DNA of 44,566 nucleotides from Shewanella sairae (GTDB lineage: Bacteria; Pseudomonadota; Gammaproteobacteria; Enterobacterales; Shewanellaceae): assembly GCF_023283535.1 (NCBI RefSeq), contig NZ_JAKILT010000046.1, positions 1 through 44,566 of the forward strand. The letters run 5' to 3'. The notes beneath the pieces are model-generated. The model was given only the letters and a program-made list of their open reading frames with translations, had not been told where the DNA came from and made no database searches. Made by a program: the position numbers and the translations under genes. How positions within the stretch are numbered: the stretch's first letter is position 1; every line of letters begins with the position of its first letter. Of this stretch, positions 17,472-26,588 are shown piece by piece.

Positions 17472-20240
17472 CTAAAGTTTCGCTACCGTAGCAAACGCCA
17501 CCGCAGTATTGTAGATAATACTTGTAACCTGGGTCCAAAGAGTTAAGTTGTCTTTATACTCTGTATCAAGCGGTACGATGATCGTATCACCTGGTTGCAG
17601 TTTGTCCTGGGTTGAAAACCAAAATGATTTACTTGGTAACATTACAGAACCGTTAGCTTTAATAACATAAGTACGATCGTCATCCGCACGCTCTCGCACG
17701 CCGCCCGACATATTCAAATATTCTTCGACCGTAAGACCTTCTTTATATCGATGGGTTGCTGCATGTTGCACTTCGCCCATAACAGCAATGGTTTGTTTTG
17801 TTGATGGAACGTACAAAACATCTTCATCTTCGAGCTGCAAATCAGCCTGCTTAATACCGACAGAGATAGCTGAAAGATCTACCACTAGACGCCCTACTGC
17901 TTCGATGTTTTCCAAATCAGTTAACATCATTTGTGCATCAGTATAATTAACAACGTCCCCGTCTTTAGATACACCACGGGTAGCGATGTCGCGTCGAAGC
18001 TGATCAGCCAGTTTTTTAATTTCAAGCTGTTCTTGTAAGCGAACTGACTCTCGTACAAAAACTGAAGATGGCAGGTAAGCAAATTGAGTGAACCCGCCCG
18101 CTCTTTGAATAACACTTTCTAAAGTTTCGCCACGGCGGATGTTGTAAACACCAGGGAAGCGAACCTCACCACGAATTTCGACTGATTTATTCTCTTGCCA
18201 CTCTGGCGTTGTCATCACAGTCAGAATATCCCTGCCCTTTAAAACGATGTTAGCATCTGCCATTCCTTCAAGTGCAGATAATAAATCGATATTCTGATGA
18301 CTAATACTTGAGCCATCTGCAACTGTGACGGTTCGAGTTAACTCAGCTCTAGCAGTATACGCGCCTTCTTTTAACCCACCCGCGGCGCTAACAATGTCTG
18401 CAACGCGCGCATTAACGGCTAATGGGTAAATACCTTCGTTATAAACTTGCCCTTTAACCGCTACAACTTTAACTCCAGTGCCCGAACGACTCTGGTGATT
18501 CAACTTCATAATGATTGGATAAAGCAACTCGCTTCTGTTCATTAAACCACTTAAAGCTATTAACTCAGGGTCCTCAAACAGGTTCGCCATCATACGATTA
18601 ACTTCGCCTTTAATGGCTAGCGCTTCATCATCCTCAAGCTGCTCTTTTGCAACAACGACTCCGCCTAACTGACTTCTATTGCTTAACTTTTGATTTTCTA
18701 ATTGAGAGAAGCCTGCTTTAAATAAATCCTTAGATAACGAGCTATCGCCTACAAGCTGAACAACTTTTTCAACCCTTTCTCTAACGAGTTTGTTCAGCTC
18801 AAATCGGTTTTGAGCGTCATCGCTAAAGTTAAATACCATAATAGTATCTCTAGGTTGCAGCGAGAGATTATCAACGTGAGTTGTTTCTAAGATGGCTTTT
18901 GATGGTGAAAACTGATGTACTTCTATATCACCTTGCTTATTCGTTTCTCTTACAATAATGGCATAGTTTAGATCTGCTGATGGCTGAAAGTCTCCCCATA
19001 TTGAAGGAAGTAGATCATTAACTTTTTGACCTTGGTACCATTGATATTTACCAGGGCGCACTACAGCGCCAACAACAGTAATAGCGTCTTCAAACTGCGA
19101 AGTGGCCGTCTTTATCTGTACAATATCACCTGGCTTAGCTTCTGCGGCACGACCTTCCGCTGTTGTTAAATCGACATTTTTAATTGTCTTTAAACCTTGC
19201 TTATTGTATCTCTCAATGCTGCTACTTCTTGGGTAGGCTCCACCTTTTAATCCGCCAGCCATCACCATTACATCACCCATGGTTTCACGGCCTTTAAGCT
19301 CATAAATCGCTGGGCGACGAACTTCCCCGTCTACTGAAACTAATCCACCGACTGAAGGAATAAATACCACATCTCCAGATCGTAGACGTAGGTCATTCGA
19401 GGCGTCTCCGCGCATTAATAAATCATATAAATCTAAGGTACCAATCAACTTACCTTTACGCTTTAACTGAATGTTACGTAATGAACCAATTTCAGCAATA
19501 CCGCCGGCTACAAATAGGGCTTGAGTGATGGTAGATAAGCTCGAAACCGTATATGAACCTGGCTTATAAGCATCACCGGCAATAAAAATACGAATTGAGC
19601 GTAGTTCACCCATGGTGATATTAGACTCAACACCAATCATTTGTTGCTTGATTCGAGCTGAAACTGTTTTGCGCAGATCTTCAAATTTAAGACCTGAAAC
19701 AGATATTGGTCCTAGCTCAGGGAATTGAATGTTACCATCGCGGCTAATGACTAAATCGTACTCTTTGTTTTCCTTACCATACAGCTGAACCTTGATGTTA
19801 TCTCCTGGGCCTACGAGATACTCGCCAGGTACAGGAATATCAGTAACAGGAGCGAAAGTAATGGGTTCACCTTCAAACAAATTGTAGCCATATGGTTGAA
19901 GCTTTTTAGTATCTTTATCTTTCTGGTCTTTTAGAAACTGTGTCACTTCATCAACAATAATCTGTTGTTCTTTTAGTTCTTTTAGTTCTTCGTCTTCTAC
20001 CGCTCTCGGATTTATGATGGCTTGATTTTCAAACGGCTGTTGAGAACTCGTAGCACCAGCATTCAGCAGTTCAGGATCAAAACCATACTGCTTTGCCAGT
20101 CTTTCCTGCTCAGCCTGCGGTAATGTCTTGAATTGTTCAATCATTTGCGGTGATGGCGTAACAGCATGTGCTGAACCACTTATTAAGCACACTAAACCCA
20201 TGCTGGCGATAAAAAACTTTTTAACTTTTAAAAGCACCAC
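17472..20240 (-). CDS. Wza-like outer-membrane polysaccharide export protein with SLBB repeats
   Basis: 922 residues, much longer than E. coli Wza (about 380). A signal peptide is likely cleaved after SAHA (residue 26). There is no convincing lipobox. A polysaccharide-export domain (about 140-215, YLVGPGDNIKVQLYG) is followed by about six SLBB domains, recognisable by their 'V.G.V..PG.Y' openings, up to about residue 860. This long form is known in gammaproteobacterial exopolysaccharide loci. It would form the export conduit across periplasm and outer membrane. Two GTG codons in a row can start it, and GGAG is best spaced to the second (20237). It is the first gene of the cluster, so its level may exceed that of later genes. 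Confidence 0.9.
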   Translation of the reverse strand: MVLLKVKKFFIASMGLVCLISGSAHAVTPSPQMIEQFKTLPQAEQERLAKQYGFDPELLNAGATSSQQPFENQAIINPRAVEDEELKELKEQQIIVDEVTQFLKDQKDKDTKKLQPYGYNLFEGEPITFAPVTDIPVPGEYLVGPGDNIKVQLYGKENKEYDLVISRDGNIQFPELGPISVSGLKFEDLRKTVSARIKQQMIGVESNITMGELRSIRIFIAGDAYKPGSYTVSSLSTITQALFVAGGIAEIGSLRNIQLKRKGKLIGTLDLYDLLMRGDASNDLRLRSGDVVFIPSVGGLVSVDGEVRRPAIYELKGRETMGDVMVMAGGLKGGAYPRSSSIERYNKQGLKTIKNVDLTTAEGRAAEAKPGDIVQIKTATSQFEDAITVVGAVVRPGKYQWYQGQKVNDLLPSIWGDFQPSADLNYAIIVRETNKQGDIEVHQFSPSKAILETTHVDNLSLQPRDTIMVFNFSDDAQNRFELNKLVRERVEKVVQLVGDSSLSKDLFKAGFSQLENQKLSNRSQLGGVVVAKEQLEDDEALAIKGEVNRMMANLFEDPELIALSGLMNRSELLYPIIMKLNHQSRSGTGVKVVAVKGQVYNEGIYPLAVNARVADIVSAAGGLKEGAYTARAELTRTVTVADGSSISHQNIDLLSALEGMADANIVLKGRDILTVMTTPEWQENKSVEIRGEVRFPGVYNIRRGETLESVIQRAGGFTQFAYLPSSVFVRESVRLQEQLEIKKLADQLRRDIATRGVSKDGDVVNYTDAQMMLTDLENIEAVGRLVVDLSAISVGIKQADLQLEDEDVLYVPSTKQTIAVMGEVQHAATHRYKEGLTVEEYLNMSGGVRERADDDRTYVIKANGSVMLPSKSFWFSTQDKLQPGDTIIVPLDTEYKDNLTLWTQVTSIIYNTAVAFATVAKL

Positions 20241-21023
20241 ACTCTCCGAGATTCCATATCAAGAGCCGACATTAACTCTTTTATTGTAATAAAGACAAAG
20301 ACATAAACCTGATTACCAATTTTTAATATAGATAATAATCAAAGGCTATAGTGACTGAATCATTGCTTTCTTTTTGCCTAATCAGAACACTTTCTAAATA
20401 ACAAAGCAGAAGAATAACAATTAAAATTTTGGGCTAGATTATACTGCATTATAAGATCCAGTACAGTAGAACATTAGAACTATCATCTCATGATGATTGA
20501 TGTTGAATTTACAACTCTAACTAGACACACATAATCAACCAAGCATTAACATTACCCCGATACAAAGATATACATATTTAACTTGGTTAAAAGTTAACAG
20601 CTGTCGCAATTTTAATTCTATATCAATGGCTATACAGTAAAAACTAAAGTTAATGATTAGAATAGACTAATACTACGTCAGCCTTATTGACGAACTATAT
20701 GGATTAAATAAAAACTAACATCGTAAAAATCAAGCCTCTTCTCACTGCTCAAATTGCAACCGCTTAACCTGCCAAAATTGACTTTAACCGCCCATAAAGT
20801 GTATATAAGGTGGGCTTTATCGCATTTGACGCTATTTTTAGCGCCGAATTAAAAAAATTAGAATACAAACCCACAATAAAACAGCAAAACGCGTAACAAA
20901 AACACCTCGACCTTAACAAGTCGGAGTGAGTTAGATTCACGTTTAGTTGAAATAATTTAAGCAAATAAATTTCTGTAGCAAAAATTGAGCTACAGGCAAT
21001 CACAAGCGAAGGTGGAAGAATAC
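20241..21023. promoter_or_regulatory. Divergent intergenic region with candidate promoters
   Basis: AT-rich and without a convincing gene. On the minus strand, facing the wza-like gene, two TATAAT boxes lie at 20453-20448 and 20443-20438, with no good -35. The palindrome ATCATC-TCAT-GATGAT (20482-20497) sits just upstream and could be an operator. Another inverted repeat is CGTCA-N7-TGACG (20676-20692). On the plus strand TTGACT (20778-20783) and TATATA (20802-20807), 18 bases apart, form a possible promoter for the transporter with a leader of about 210 bases. No ops/JUMPstart element was found. Confidence 0.4.
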
Positions 21024-22496
21024 ATGAACGCAGCAAAACCCCAGGGGACGATGCTCGGGCATCCTAAGGGACTGTTCCTGTTGTTTACAACAGAGTTATG
21101 GGAACGTTTTAGTTATTACGCGATGCGCGCAATTTTGGTTTTATACCTAGTTGACGCAGTACAATCTCAGGGTGGTCACGGTCTGGGTTGGACCCAAGCT
21201 GATGCACTTTCTCTTTACGGTACATTTACTGGTTTAGTTTATTTAACACCACTTATTGGTGGTTGGTTAGCTGACACTTACCTAGGTCAACGCCGTGCAA
21301 TTATGATCGGTGGCGCATTGATGGCCGCAGGTCAATTTATTCTCGGTACCCCTCATGCTTGGGTTCCGGGCATGGAAGTCGAAGTCTTTTATGTCGGTTT
21401 AGGTGTATTGATCCTTGGTAATGGTTTATTCAAGCCAAATATCTCTACTATGGTTGGTGACTTATATGAAGAAGGCGATCACCGTCGTGACGGCGCGTTT
21501 ACTATCTTCTATATGGGTATCAACGTTGGTGCTTTCTTATCAGGTATTATCGTAGGTTCAGTTGTTGCCTATTATGACGGTAACTTCCAAGCAGGCTTTA
21601 TCTGTGCCGGTATCGGTATGGTACTGTCTCTTATCATCCAGTTCGTATATGCGCAAAAATTACTTGGTGATATTGGTCGTGTTCCAGCTGCTCAGCTTGA
21701 AAAAGAAAAAGCTGCTGCTAGCGGTGAAGTGCGTAAAGAACCACTGACTAAGATCGAACGTGACCGTATTAAAGTTATTATGATCATGGGTCTATTCACT
21801 ATCATCTTCTGGGCTGGTTTCGAGCAGGCCGGTGGTTTGATGAATATTTTCACTAATGATTTTACTGACCGTATGATTGGCGGCTGGGAAGTACCTACCA
21901 CTTGGTTCCAGTCTCTAAACGCTATGTTTATCGTTATTTTTGCTCCTGTAATTGCCTCTATTTGGATCCGCTTAGGTAAAAATGAGCCGAATTCACCAGT
22001 GAAATTTGCATTAGGCCTAATCCTGCTTGGTATTGGTTTCCTATTCATGATTGGTGCTGTTTTAGAGATGGGCGGTGACGCTAATGCTAAGTCAAGCATG
22101 TGGTGGTTAGTCGGTGCATACTTCTTCCATACTATGGGTGAATTATGTTTATCACCTATTGGTCTATCAATGGTAACTAAGCTTGCTCCACTGCGTATTG
22201 CTTCGTTAATGATGGGCGCATGGTTCCTATTTATTGCTGCAGCAAACAAGATTGGTGGTATCGTTGGTTCGTTGATCGGCCACGGTGGCGGCAAAGAAGA
22301 ACAACTTGCTAACGCAATGTCTATCTTTGCGGGTATTGCTATTACAGCAGCTGTTTCAGGTATTATCCTTTACTTCATGGCTGACAAGCTTGTTGACTGG
22401 ATGCATGGTGCAGAAGACAGTACTCACCATACTGAAGAGCAAGCCTTAGAAGAAGAGATTGCAGTTACTGCTGAGCACGAAGCGATCAAAAGATAA
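21024..22496 (+). CDS. POT-family proton-dependent oligopeptide transporter
   Basis: 490 residues from the ATG at 21024, which has GGAAG five bases upstream. A TTG 39 bases earlier in frame is less likely. About 14 membrane segments. The family motif ExxER is seen as ELWERFSYY near residue 26, and the FYxxINxG signature as FYMGINVG near residue 160. It imports di- and tripeptides with protons (DtpA/DtpB relatives). The frame ends in a His/Glu-rich tail. Transcribed away from the polysaccharide cluster and followed directly by a tandem repeat and terminator. Confidence 0.93.
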   Translation: MNAAKPQGTMLGHPKGLFLLFTTELWERFSYYAMRAILVLYLVDAVQSQGGHGLGWTQADALSLYGTFTGLVYLTPLIGGWLADTYLGQRRAIMIGGALMAAGQFILGTPHAWVPGMEVEVFYVGLGVLILGNGLFKPNISTMVGDLYEEGDHRRDGAFTIFYMGINVGAFLSGIIVGSVVAYYDGNFQAGFICAGIGMVLSLIIQFVYAQKLLGDIGRVPAAQLEKEKAAASGEVRKEPLTKIERDRIKVIMIMGLFTIIFWAGFEQAGGLMNIFTNDFTDRMIGGWEVPTTWFQSLNAMFIVIFAPVIASIWIRLGKNEPNSPVKFALGLILLGIGFLFMIGAVLEMGGDANAKSSMWWLVGAYFFHTMGELCLSPIGLSMVTKLAPLRIASLMMGAWFLFIAAANKIGGIVGSLIGHGGGKEEQLANAMSIFAGIAITAAVSGIILYFMADKLVDWMHGAEDSTHHTEEQALEEEIAVTAEHEAIKR

Positions 22497-22535
22497 GCTC
22501 TAAGCTCTAAGCTCTAAGCTCTAAGCTCTAAGCTC
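22494..22535 (+). repeat. Six copies of the heptamer TAAGCTC
   Basis: Perfect head-to-tail 7-bp repeat. The TAA of the first copy is the stop codon of the transporter gene. A seventh partial copy (TAA) follows. The perfection suggests recent replication slippage. Any change in copy number leaves the coding frame untouched because the stop lies at its start. Confidence 0.95.
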
Positions 22536-22543
22536 TAAAAAGT

Positions 22544-22575
22544 AAAATGCTTCGTAGAAATACGAAGCATTTTTT
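22544..22575. terminator. Bidirectional intrinsic terminator
   Basis: AAAATGCTTCGTA and TACGAAGCATTTT form a 13-bp perfect stem with a GAAA loop, with T-runs on both sides in the reading directions. It ends the transporter transcript and lies 86 bases beyond the convergent response-regulator gene, so it can serve both. Confidence 0.9.
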
Positions 22576-22660
22576 GTTGCTAATAGCCAAACAATGTTCA
22601 AGGTAGTCCTCCCCCCTACACTCGCTCAATAAACGGCTTGATGCTCAATTTTACATAACA

Positions 22661-23773
22661 CTAATGAATTGAAAGCTGTATGAAGCCGCCTGGCGTAATA
22701 GTTTGGTTGTGGATCAATCCATGAAACTGATTAGCAATCAACTGCTGCTTATGCTCTTCAGTATGGGTTGCAATACACAGTTTCTCGCCTAACAAAAGCG
22801 TCCTAAACTGCACACTTGGCTTACACCAACTGCTTATGCCTAGCTGTAGGGATTCCGGTAACGCTAACGGAGATAGCTGATGGCTTTCTCCACTTTTTAG
22901 ATAACAACGAAACTCACTGCCTGATTGGGCGATTGCCGCTCTATAGTGATTTAACTCCAATACGATATAAGTCATATCAACGAGGATCTCTAATCCTGAG
23001 TGACTCATGCGGTCATTCAAATAAACCAACATGTTGAATGGTTCAATAATCGAACTTGAGATCTCACTTTGAAAGTCAGATATTTTTTGATTAACAAAGC
23101 TTTTTAGTAGCACAGATGCAAAGGCGGCGCGGTTATCATGGGGCTGAAAGTGCGCCATATACACAATAATATGTTTATCACCTATCATCGCAGTATCGAT
23201 GAAGTGAGCACTTACCTCGTTATTATTAAACAAGCTATAATCGATAGTGACATTACTATATTCGACGCGACTAGGCGGAAACAACTGCTGTTGAACACCT
23301 TTAGCTGCTGCACTATTTTGCTCAAGCAGGGCTAAATTTTGTGTCAATTCTTGGTAGGAGAGCGACTCTCGCTCATCAATGGTCAACGCGTCTTCGAGGG
23401 TATGGTTTAAACTCTCATGAATCGCATTTTCAATCAGGTATAAATCGGCTATCGGCTTTACTAGGTAATCGCTAGCGCCATTTCTTAATGACTCTACCAC
23501 ATCAGACATGCCTTGATTACCAGAGACAATAATAACAGGAATATTCGGATTGTAATGTCGTAGCGCTTTAAGCATGCCTAAACCACCTAGTTTAGGCATG
23601 CTTAAATCTGCAATCACAATATCGAAAGAATGTGACTTATAGGCTTCGAGTCCTTGCTCTCCATTTTCAGCCTCAAAAACTTTTGCGCCCCTGCGCTCCA
23701 GAAAAGAGGCTACGAGCTTGCGAAAAACAGGGTCGTCTTCCACCAATAGAATCGTTAACTTAGATAGCGCCAT
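22661..23773 (-). CDS. RssB-like response regulator with degenerate phosphatase domain
   Basis: 370 residues from the ATG at 23773, which has AAGGA at good spacing. A longer frame upstream is not needed. The receiver domain (6-120) has E12/D13/D14, the phosphoacceptor D56 (IVIADLSMPKLGG), S84 and K106. The rest resembles a PP2C/SpoIIE-type domain but lacks the metal-binding aspartate/GDG motifs, the same layout as RssB. In E. coli, RssB delivers sigma-S to ClpXP. By analogy this could be a sigma-S adaptor or an anti-sigma-network partner switch, but that is an inference. It lies just downstream of the mlaA-like gene. Confidence 0.75.
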   Translation of the reverse strand: MALSKLTILLVEDDPVFRKLVASFLERRGAKVFEAENGEQGLEAYKSHSFDIVIADLSMPKLGGLGMLKALRHYNPNIPVIIVSGNQGMSDVVESLRNGASDYLVKPIADLYLIENAIHESLNHTLEDALTIDERESLSYQELTQNLALLEQNSAAAKGVQQQLFPPSRVEYSNVTIDYSLFNNNEVSAHFIDTAMIGDKHIIVYMAHFQPHDNRAAFASVLLKSFVNQKISDFQSEISSSIIEPFNMLVYLNDRMSHSGLEILVDMTYIVLELNHYRAAIAQSGSEFRCYLKSGESHQLSPLALPESLQLGISSWCKPSVQFRTLLLGEKLCIATHTEEHKQQLIANQFHGLIHNQTITPGGFIQLSIH

Positions 23774-23864
23774 AACTGTCCTTAAATGACAATATCGTAA
23801 ACACACATCCTTGTTTTAGTTTACGTATTAAGTAGCTCCTTATCCTGGACCACTACTCAATTTT

Positions 23865-24635
23865 TTATTCTAACTCCTGCATATACTCATCGAGTAACTC
23901 ATCATCATCGTCACTTTGCGGAATATCACCATCATAAACTTTGTAATCCATATGTTGAAAATATGCATCTTTTACAAAAGTATATGGATCAAGTGCATTA
24001 TCAACTAATCGCTCCTGATCAATTGCGGATGCACGAGTATGCAGACTTTTAAGCCCCCACTTTAATGCTGACTGCCAAAATGTCAGCTCTGATAGAGGGA
24101 AGTATAGATCATCTACCCAATCGGTCGCTAGCTCTCTAGTGACATAAGGACCGATAAAAGGCGCCATAAAATAAGGGCCATTAGGGACGCCATAATAACC
24201 AAGCACCTCATTAAAAGCATCTTGCTTACGCGTCATCCCCATCATTTCAGCGACATCAATAACTCCAAGCAAACCGAGGGTTGTATTGACGGTGAAGCGG
24301 CCACCTGCATTTGCGGCCCAAACCCACTTTCCCTGCAACGTATTATTTACTAGGCTAGAGGGCTCTTCCAAATTAAGCACAAAATTGTTGATACCTGTTT
24401 TAACAGGGCGAGGCACATAATCATTATAACCATGAGCGACTGGGCGATAGAAATACCTATCCATAAACAGATAGTTAAAATCCCACATGGTGCGGTTAAA
24501 CCCTTCAATGGGGTCGCGTGGGTCATTGTAAGTTACAGTAATTTGTTTATCTTCATCCACCGCATCTTCAGCGGCATTTACCGAAGGTAAAGCAAATATC
24601 GTTAGAGAAAGCACAATCCATTTAAACTTCATCAT
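23865..24635 (-). CDS. mlaA: MlaA (VacJ)-family outer-membrane lipid-asymmetry protein
   Basis: 256 residues. Conserved stretches include DPIEGFNRTMWDFNY, NNFVLNLEEPSSLVNNTLQG, 'GRFTVNTTLGLLGVIDVA' and 'GVPNGPYFMAPFIGP'. MlaA removes misplaced phospholipids from the outer leaflet and passes them to MlaC. The signal peptide ends as LPSVNA-AED, a signal peptidase I type site. There is no lipobox, and no cysteine occurs in the whole protein, whereas E. coli MlaA is a lipoprotein. The acidic C-terminus (SDDDDELLDEY) is unusual. Two ATGs are adjacent. Confidence 0.9.
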   Translation of the reverse strand: MMKFKWIVLSLTIFALPSVNAAEDAVDEDKQITVTYNDPRDPIEGFNRTMWDFNYLFMDRYFYRPVAHGYNDYVPRPVKTGINNFVLNLEEPSSLVNNTLQGKWVWAANAGGRFTVNTTLGLLGVIDVAEMMGMTRKQDAFNEVLGYYGVPNGPYFMAPFIGPYVTRELATDWVDDLYFPLSELTFWQSALKWGLKSLHTRASAIDQERLVDNALDPYTFVKDAYFQHMDYKVYDGDIPQSDDDDELLDEYMQELE

Positions 24636-24959
24636 TGTCTCTTTATGAAAATCCTAACATCAAGTCAAACGCTTACAAAAAATTGGATAAAACCAGGTAA
24701 ATCAGAATTTAAGCTTTTGCTTTCGTTTAAGCATCCCTTTATCACTAAATTTTCGCTAAAGTCTTACAGCTTATCTGTCGATATAAGCTATATTAGCCAT
24801 TATTGAACCATAACTGTGACTATCCACAGAGGAATATAGCTTTTATCGACAAATGACGGCTAAGGATACTTATTTGGGCTTATAGAGCAAATATTAATTT
24901 GTTAATAAACATATCTAAAAGTCACTTGAAGCATTTTATTACAACGCGGGTTAGCCTTG
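24636..24959. promoter_or_regulatory. Divergent intergenic region, possible sigma-28-like promoter
   Basis: Lies between the mlaA-like gene and the FliK-like gene. On the plus strand CTAAAG (24756-24761) and GTCGATAT (24777-24784) resemble the FliA consensus TAAA-N15-GCCGATAA, with 16 instead of 15 spacer bases and two mismatches. A long inverted repeat overlaps the second box (separate entry). No gene is seen. Confidence 0.3.
24776..24851. repeat. Long imperfect inverted repeat upstream of the FliK-like gene
   Basis: Arms of 19 bases at 24776-24794 and 24833-24851 match as reverse complements at 18 of 19 positions, with a 38-base loop. Inside the loop a second stem CTGTG/CACAG (24814-24818 with 24825-24829) is nested. 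It lies in a divergent promoter region, so it is not a terminator for either gene. It could be a regulator site, a structured leader or a small miniature element. Confidence 0.75.
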
Positions 24960-26576
24960 ATGATTAGAGCAGATAGCAACATTCTCCCAACACAAGTTCC
25001 AACCTCAAGTAAATCACCTAGCTCGTCAGGAAACTCACTACTTCCTATTTCACTTCGCCTGATAGAAAACATGATACATGGCAACCTATTAGGTCAGCCC
25101 TACCTAGTAAAACCCCAGCAAAAATTAGCCCTACAACAAATAAAACTTAGTCAAAGCTTTTTATTAAATATAGTGCATAGTCAAACTAACCTGATAGGTT
25201 TAGGACAATCTCTTAGGCTCACATTGCCACCTGCTTTGTTATCGGTTATGACTCAAGGGACTGAACAAGCTAAAAAGCTTCAGGTTTTAGCCAAACGAAA
25301 ACAAGGTTATCGACTGCCCAATGTTCATATCAAGAATAGTGAGTTAAATTTTGAAAGCGGTCCCAGCATAAAGTTAGCTGCACTCGCGTCTGTATCCAAT
25401 GGTGATTATACGGCTTCTATTACCAGTAATCATGGGCAACTCAACCTGACCTTAACTCCAATTATATTTAGTGAGCCCGTTACATTGCTTAGCCAGTCCA
25501 CTGCACCGCAAGCACTTGATGAATTAGTCAGCAACAATGATATTACTCCAAAGGAAACGGATTCGACCAATAAACTAAGTGATCTAGCCATTGCAAAATC
25601 TGATATCAGTTTTATTTATAAAAGTTTATTTAAACAATTAGAAAGCACTACGCTTGTAAAGCCTCTTTCAAGTGAACTTCTACATAGCCAATCAGCAATC
25701 GAAGTAACAGCGAACACGGTGATCCCCCAAAGTCGCAAAGCAAACAAGATGCTTATTGGCGCTATTGAAAAAGCAGGTGGATTGCCGGCAAAAAAAACAG
25801 CGATAGTCGACCCAAAACAAAGTCTCTTTGGTGCATTGCTGAATGCCATTCCGTCTGTTAGACCGGAACAATTAACAGAACTCAGTCAACCGCAACAACT
25901 AAAAGGCTCGCTTGCCGCCACCAGCGCTTTATGGCCGTCACCCAATGACTGGGACGCCCCGGTAACAAATCATATCCAGACTCTTGGGTTGTTGATGCAA
26001 CTGCTACTAGCACGGCAAACACCCCATGAGATTTCCCCAGCTTTAACCGAAAGACTATCTCGCCTACAACTGCACTTAGGCTTACCTGAGCCATTGTTTG
26101 CATTAATTGAGTCAGCCATAAAAATTGATAGTTTTGAAGCACTATTAAATAACCTTGCTCTATATCAGCAAGCTTCTACTAAAACTCCTGACTCCATTCA
26201 TTATTACTTTGCACTGCCTTATTCAATCAATCATTATCAGGAGCAACTTGAAGGACATATCTTCAAAGAGAAAGTAGAGGATAAGCAAGCAGAGCGATAT
26301 TGGAATTTACAACTTAAATTCAACCTTTCTGTAGGCCCCTTGCTAATTAGAGCTAAAATGCCCCTCTCTGGCTTACCAGAGCCAAGTTCACCACTTAGCC
26401 TTAGCTTGGTCACGAGCAATGATGCCCTCATCAATAAGATGCAGCTATTAGCACCGGCTCTAAGGCACAAGCTCAAAGCATTAGGATTTGGGCAGGTTAA
26501 TATTAAAACGCAATGTGAAGCGGTTGCGGCTAGCATTTTGCCCGGAGAGCACTATCTGGTTAAGGTAAAAATATAA
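24960..26576 (+). CDS. FliK-like protein (flagellar hook-length control C-terminal domain)
   Basis: About 538 residues. The last about 90 (LQLKFNLSVGPLLIRAKMPL onward to KALGFGQVNIK) fit the hook-length control FliK C-terminal domain, which contacts FlhB to switch export specificity. The first about 400 residues are low-complexity, rich in S, T, Q and L, without obvious domains, as expected for a ruler-like part. The ATG at 24960 is taken, as the TTG just before it is redundant. The stop is followed after 12 bases by the FlhB-C-like gene. It is not the fliK of the main flagellar operon, which would lie beyond the right edge. Confidence 0.7.
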   Translation: MIRADSNILPTQVPTSSKSPSSSGNSLLPISLRLIENMIHGNLLGQPYLVKPQQKLALQQIKLSQSFLLNIVHSQTNLIGLGQSLRLTLPPALLSVMTQGTEQAKKLQVLAKRKQGYRLPNVHIKNSELNFESGPSIKLAALASVSNGDYTASITSNHGQLNLTLTPIIFSEPVTLLSQSTAPQALDELVSNNDITPKETDSTNKLSDLAIAKSDISFIYKSLFKQLESTTLVKPLSSELLHSQSAIEVTANTVIPQSRKANKMLIGAIEKAGGLPAKKTAIVDPKQSLFGALLNAIPSVRPEQLTELSQPQQLKGSLAATSALWPSPNDWDAPVTNHIQTLGLLMQLLLARQTPHEISPALTERLSRLQLHLGLPEPLFALIESAIKIDSFEALLNNLALYQQASTKTPDSIHYYFALPYSINHYQEQLEGHIFKEKVEDKQAERYWNLQLKFNLSVGPLLIRAKMPLSGLPEPSSPLSLSLVTSNDALINKMQLLAPALRHKLKALGFGQVNIKTQCEAVAASILPGEHYLVKVKI

Positions 26577-26588
26577 TAAGGTCGAACA

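Noticed and set aside
20764..21036. Open frame of 90 codons on the minus strand in the wza-transporter intergenic region
   Set aside because: It overlaps the transporter start, has no ribosome-binding site and the translation looks like random AT-rich DNA.
21692..22294. 200-codon minus-strand frame opposite the peptide transporter
   Set aside because: Antisense to a clear POT-family gene; a typical shadow frame of a conserved membrane protein gene.
22494..22535. CRISPR-like array
   Set aside because: Contiguous 7-bp repeat without spacers, so it is a simple tandem repeat.
24820..24829. DnaA-box-like TATCCACA
   Set aside because: A single imperfect box inside the loop of an inverted repeat is not evidence of an origin.
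24902..25084. Open frame of 60 codons on the minus strand before the mlaA-like gene
   Set aside because: Antisense to the start of the FliK-like gene, no recognisable product.
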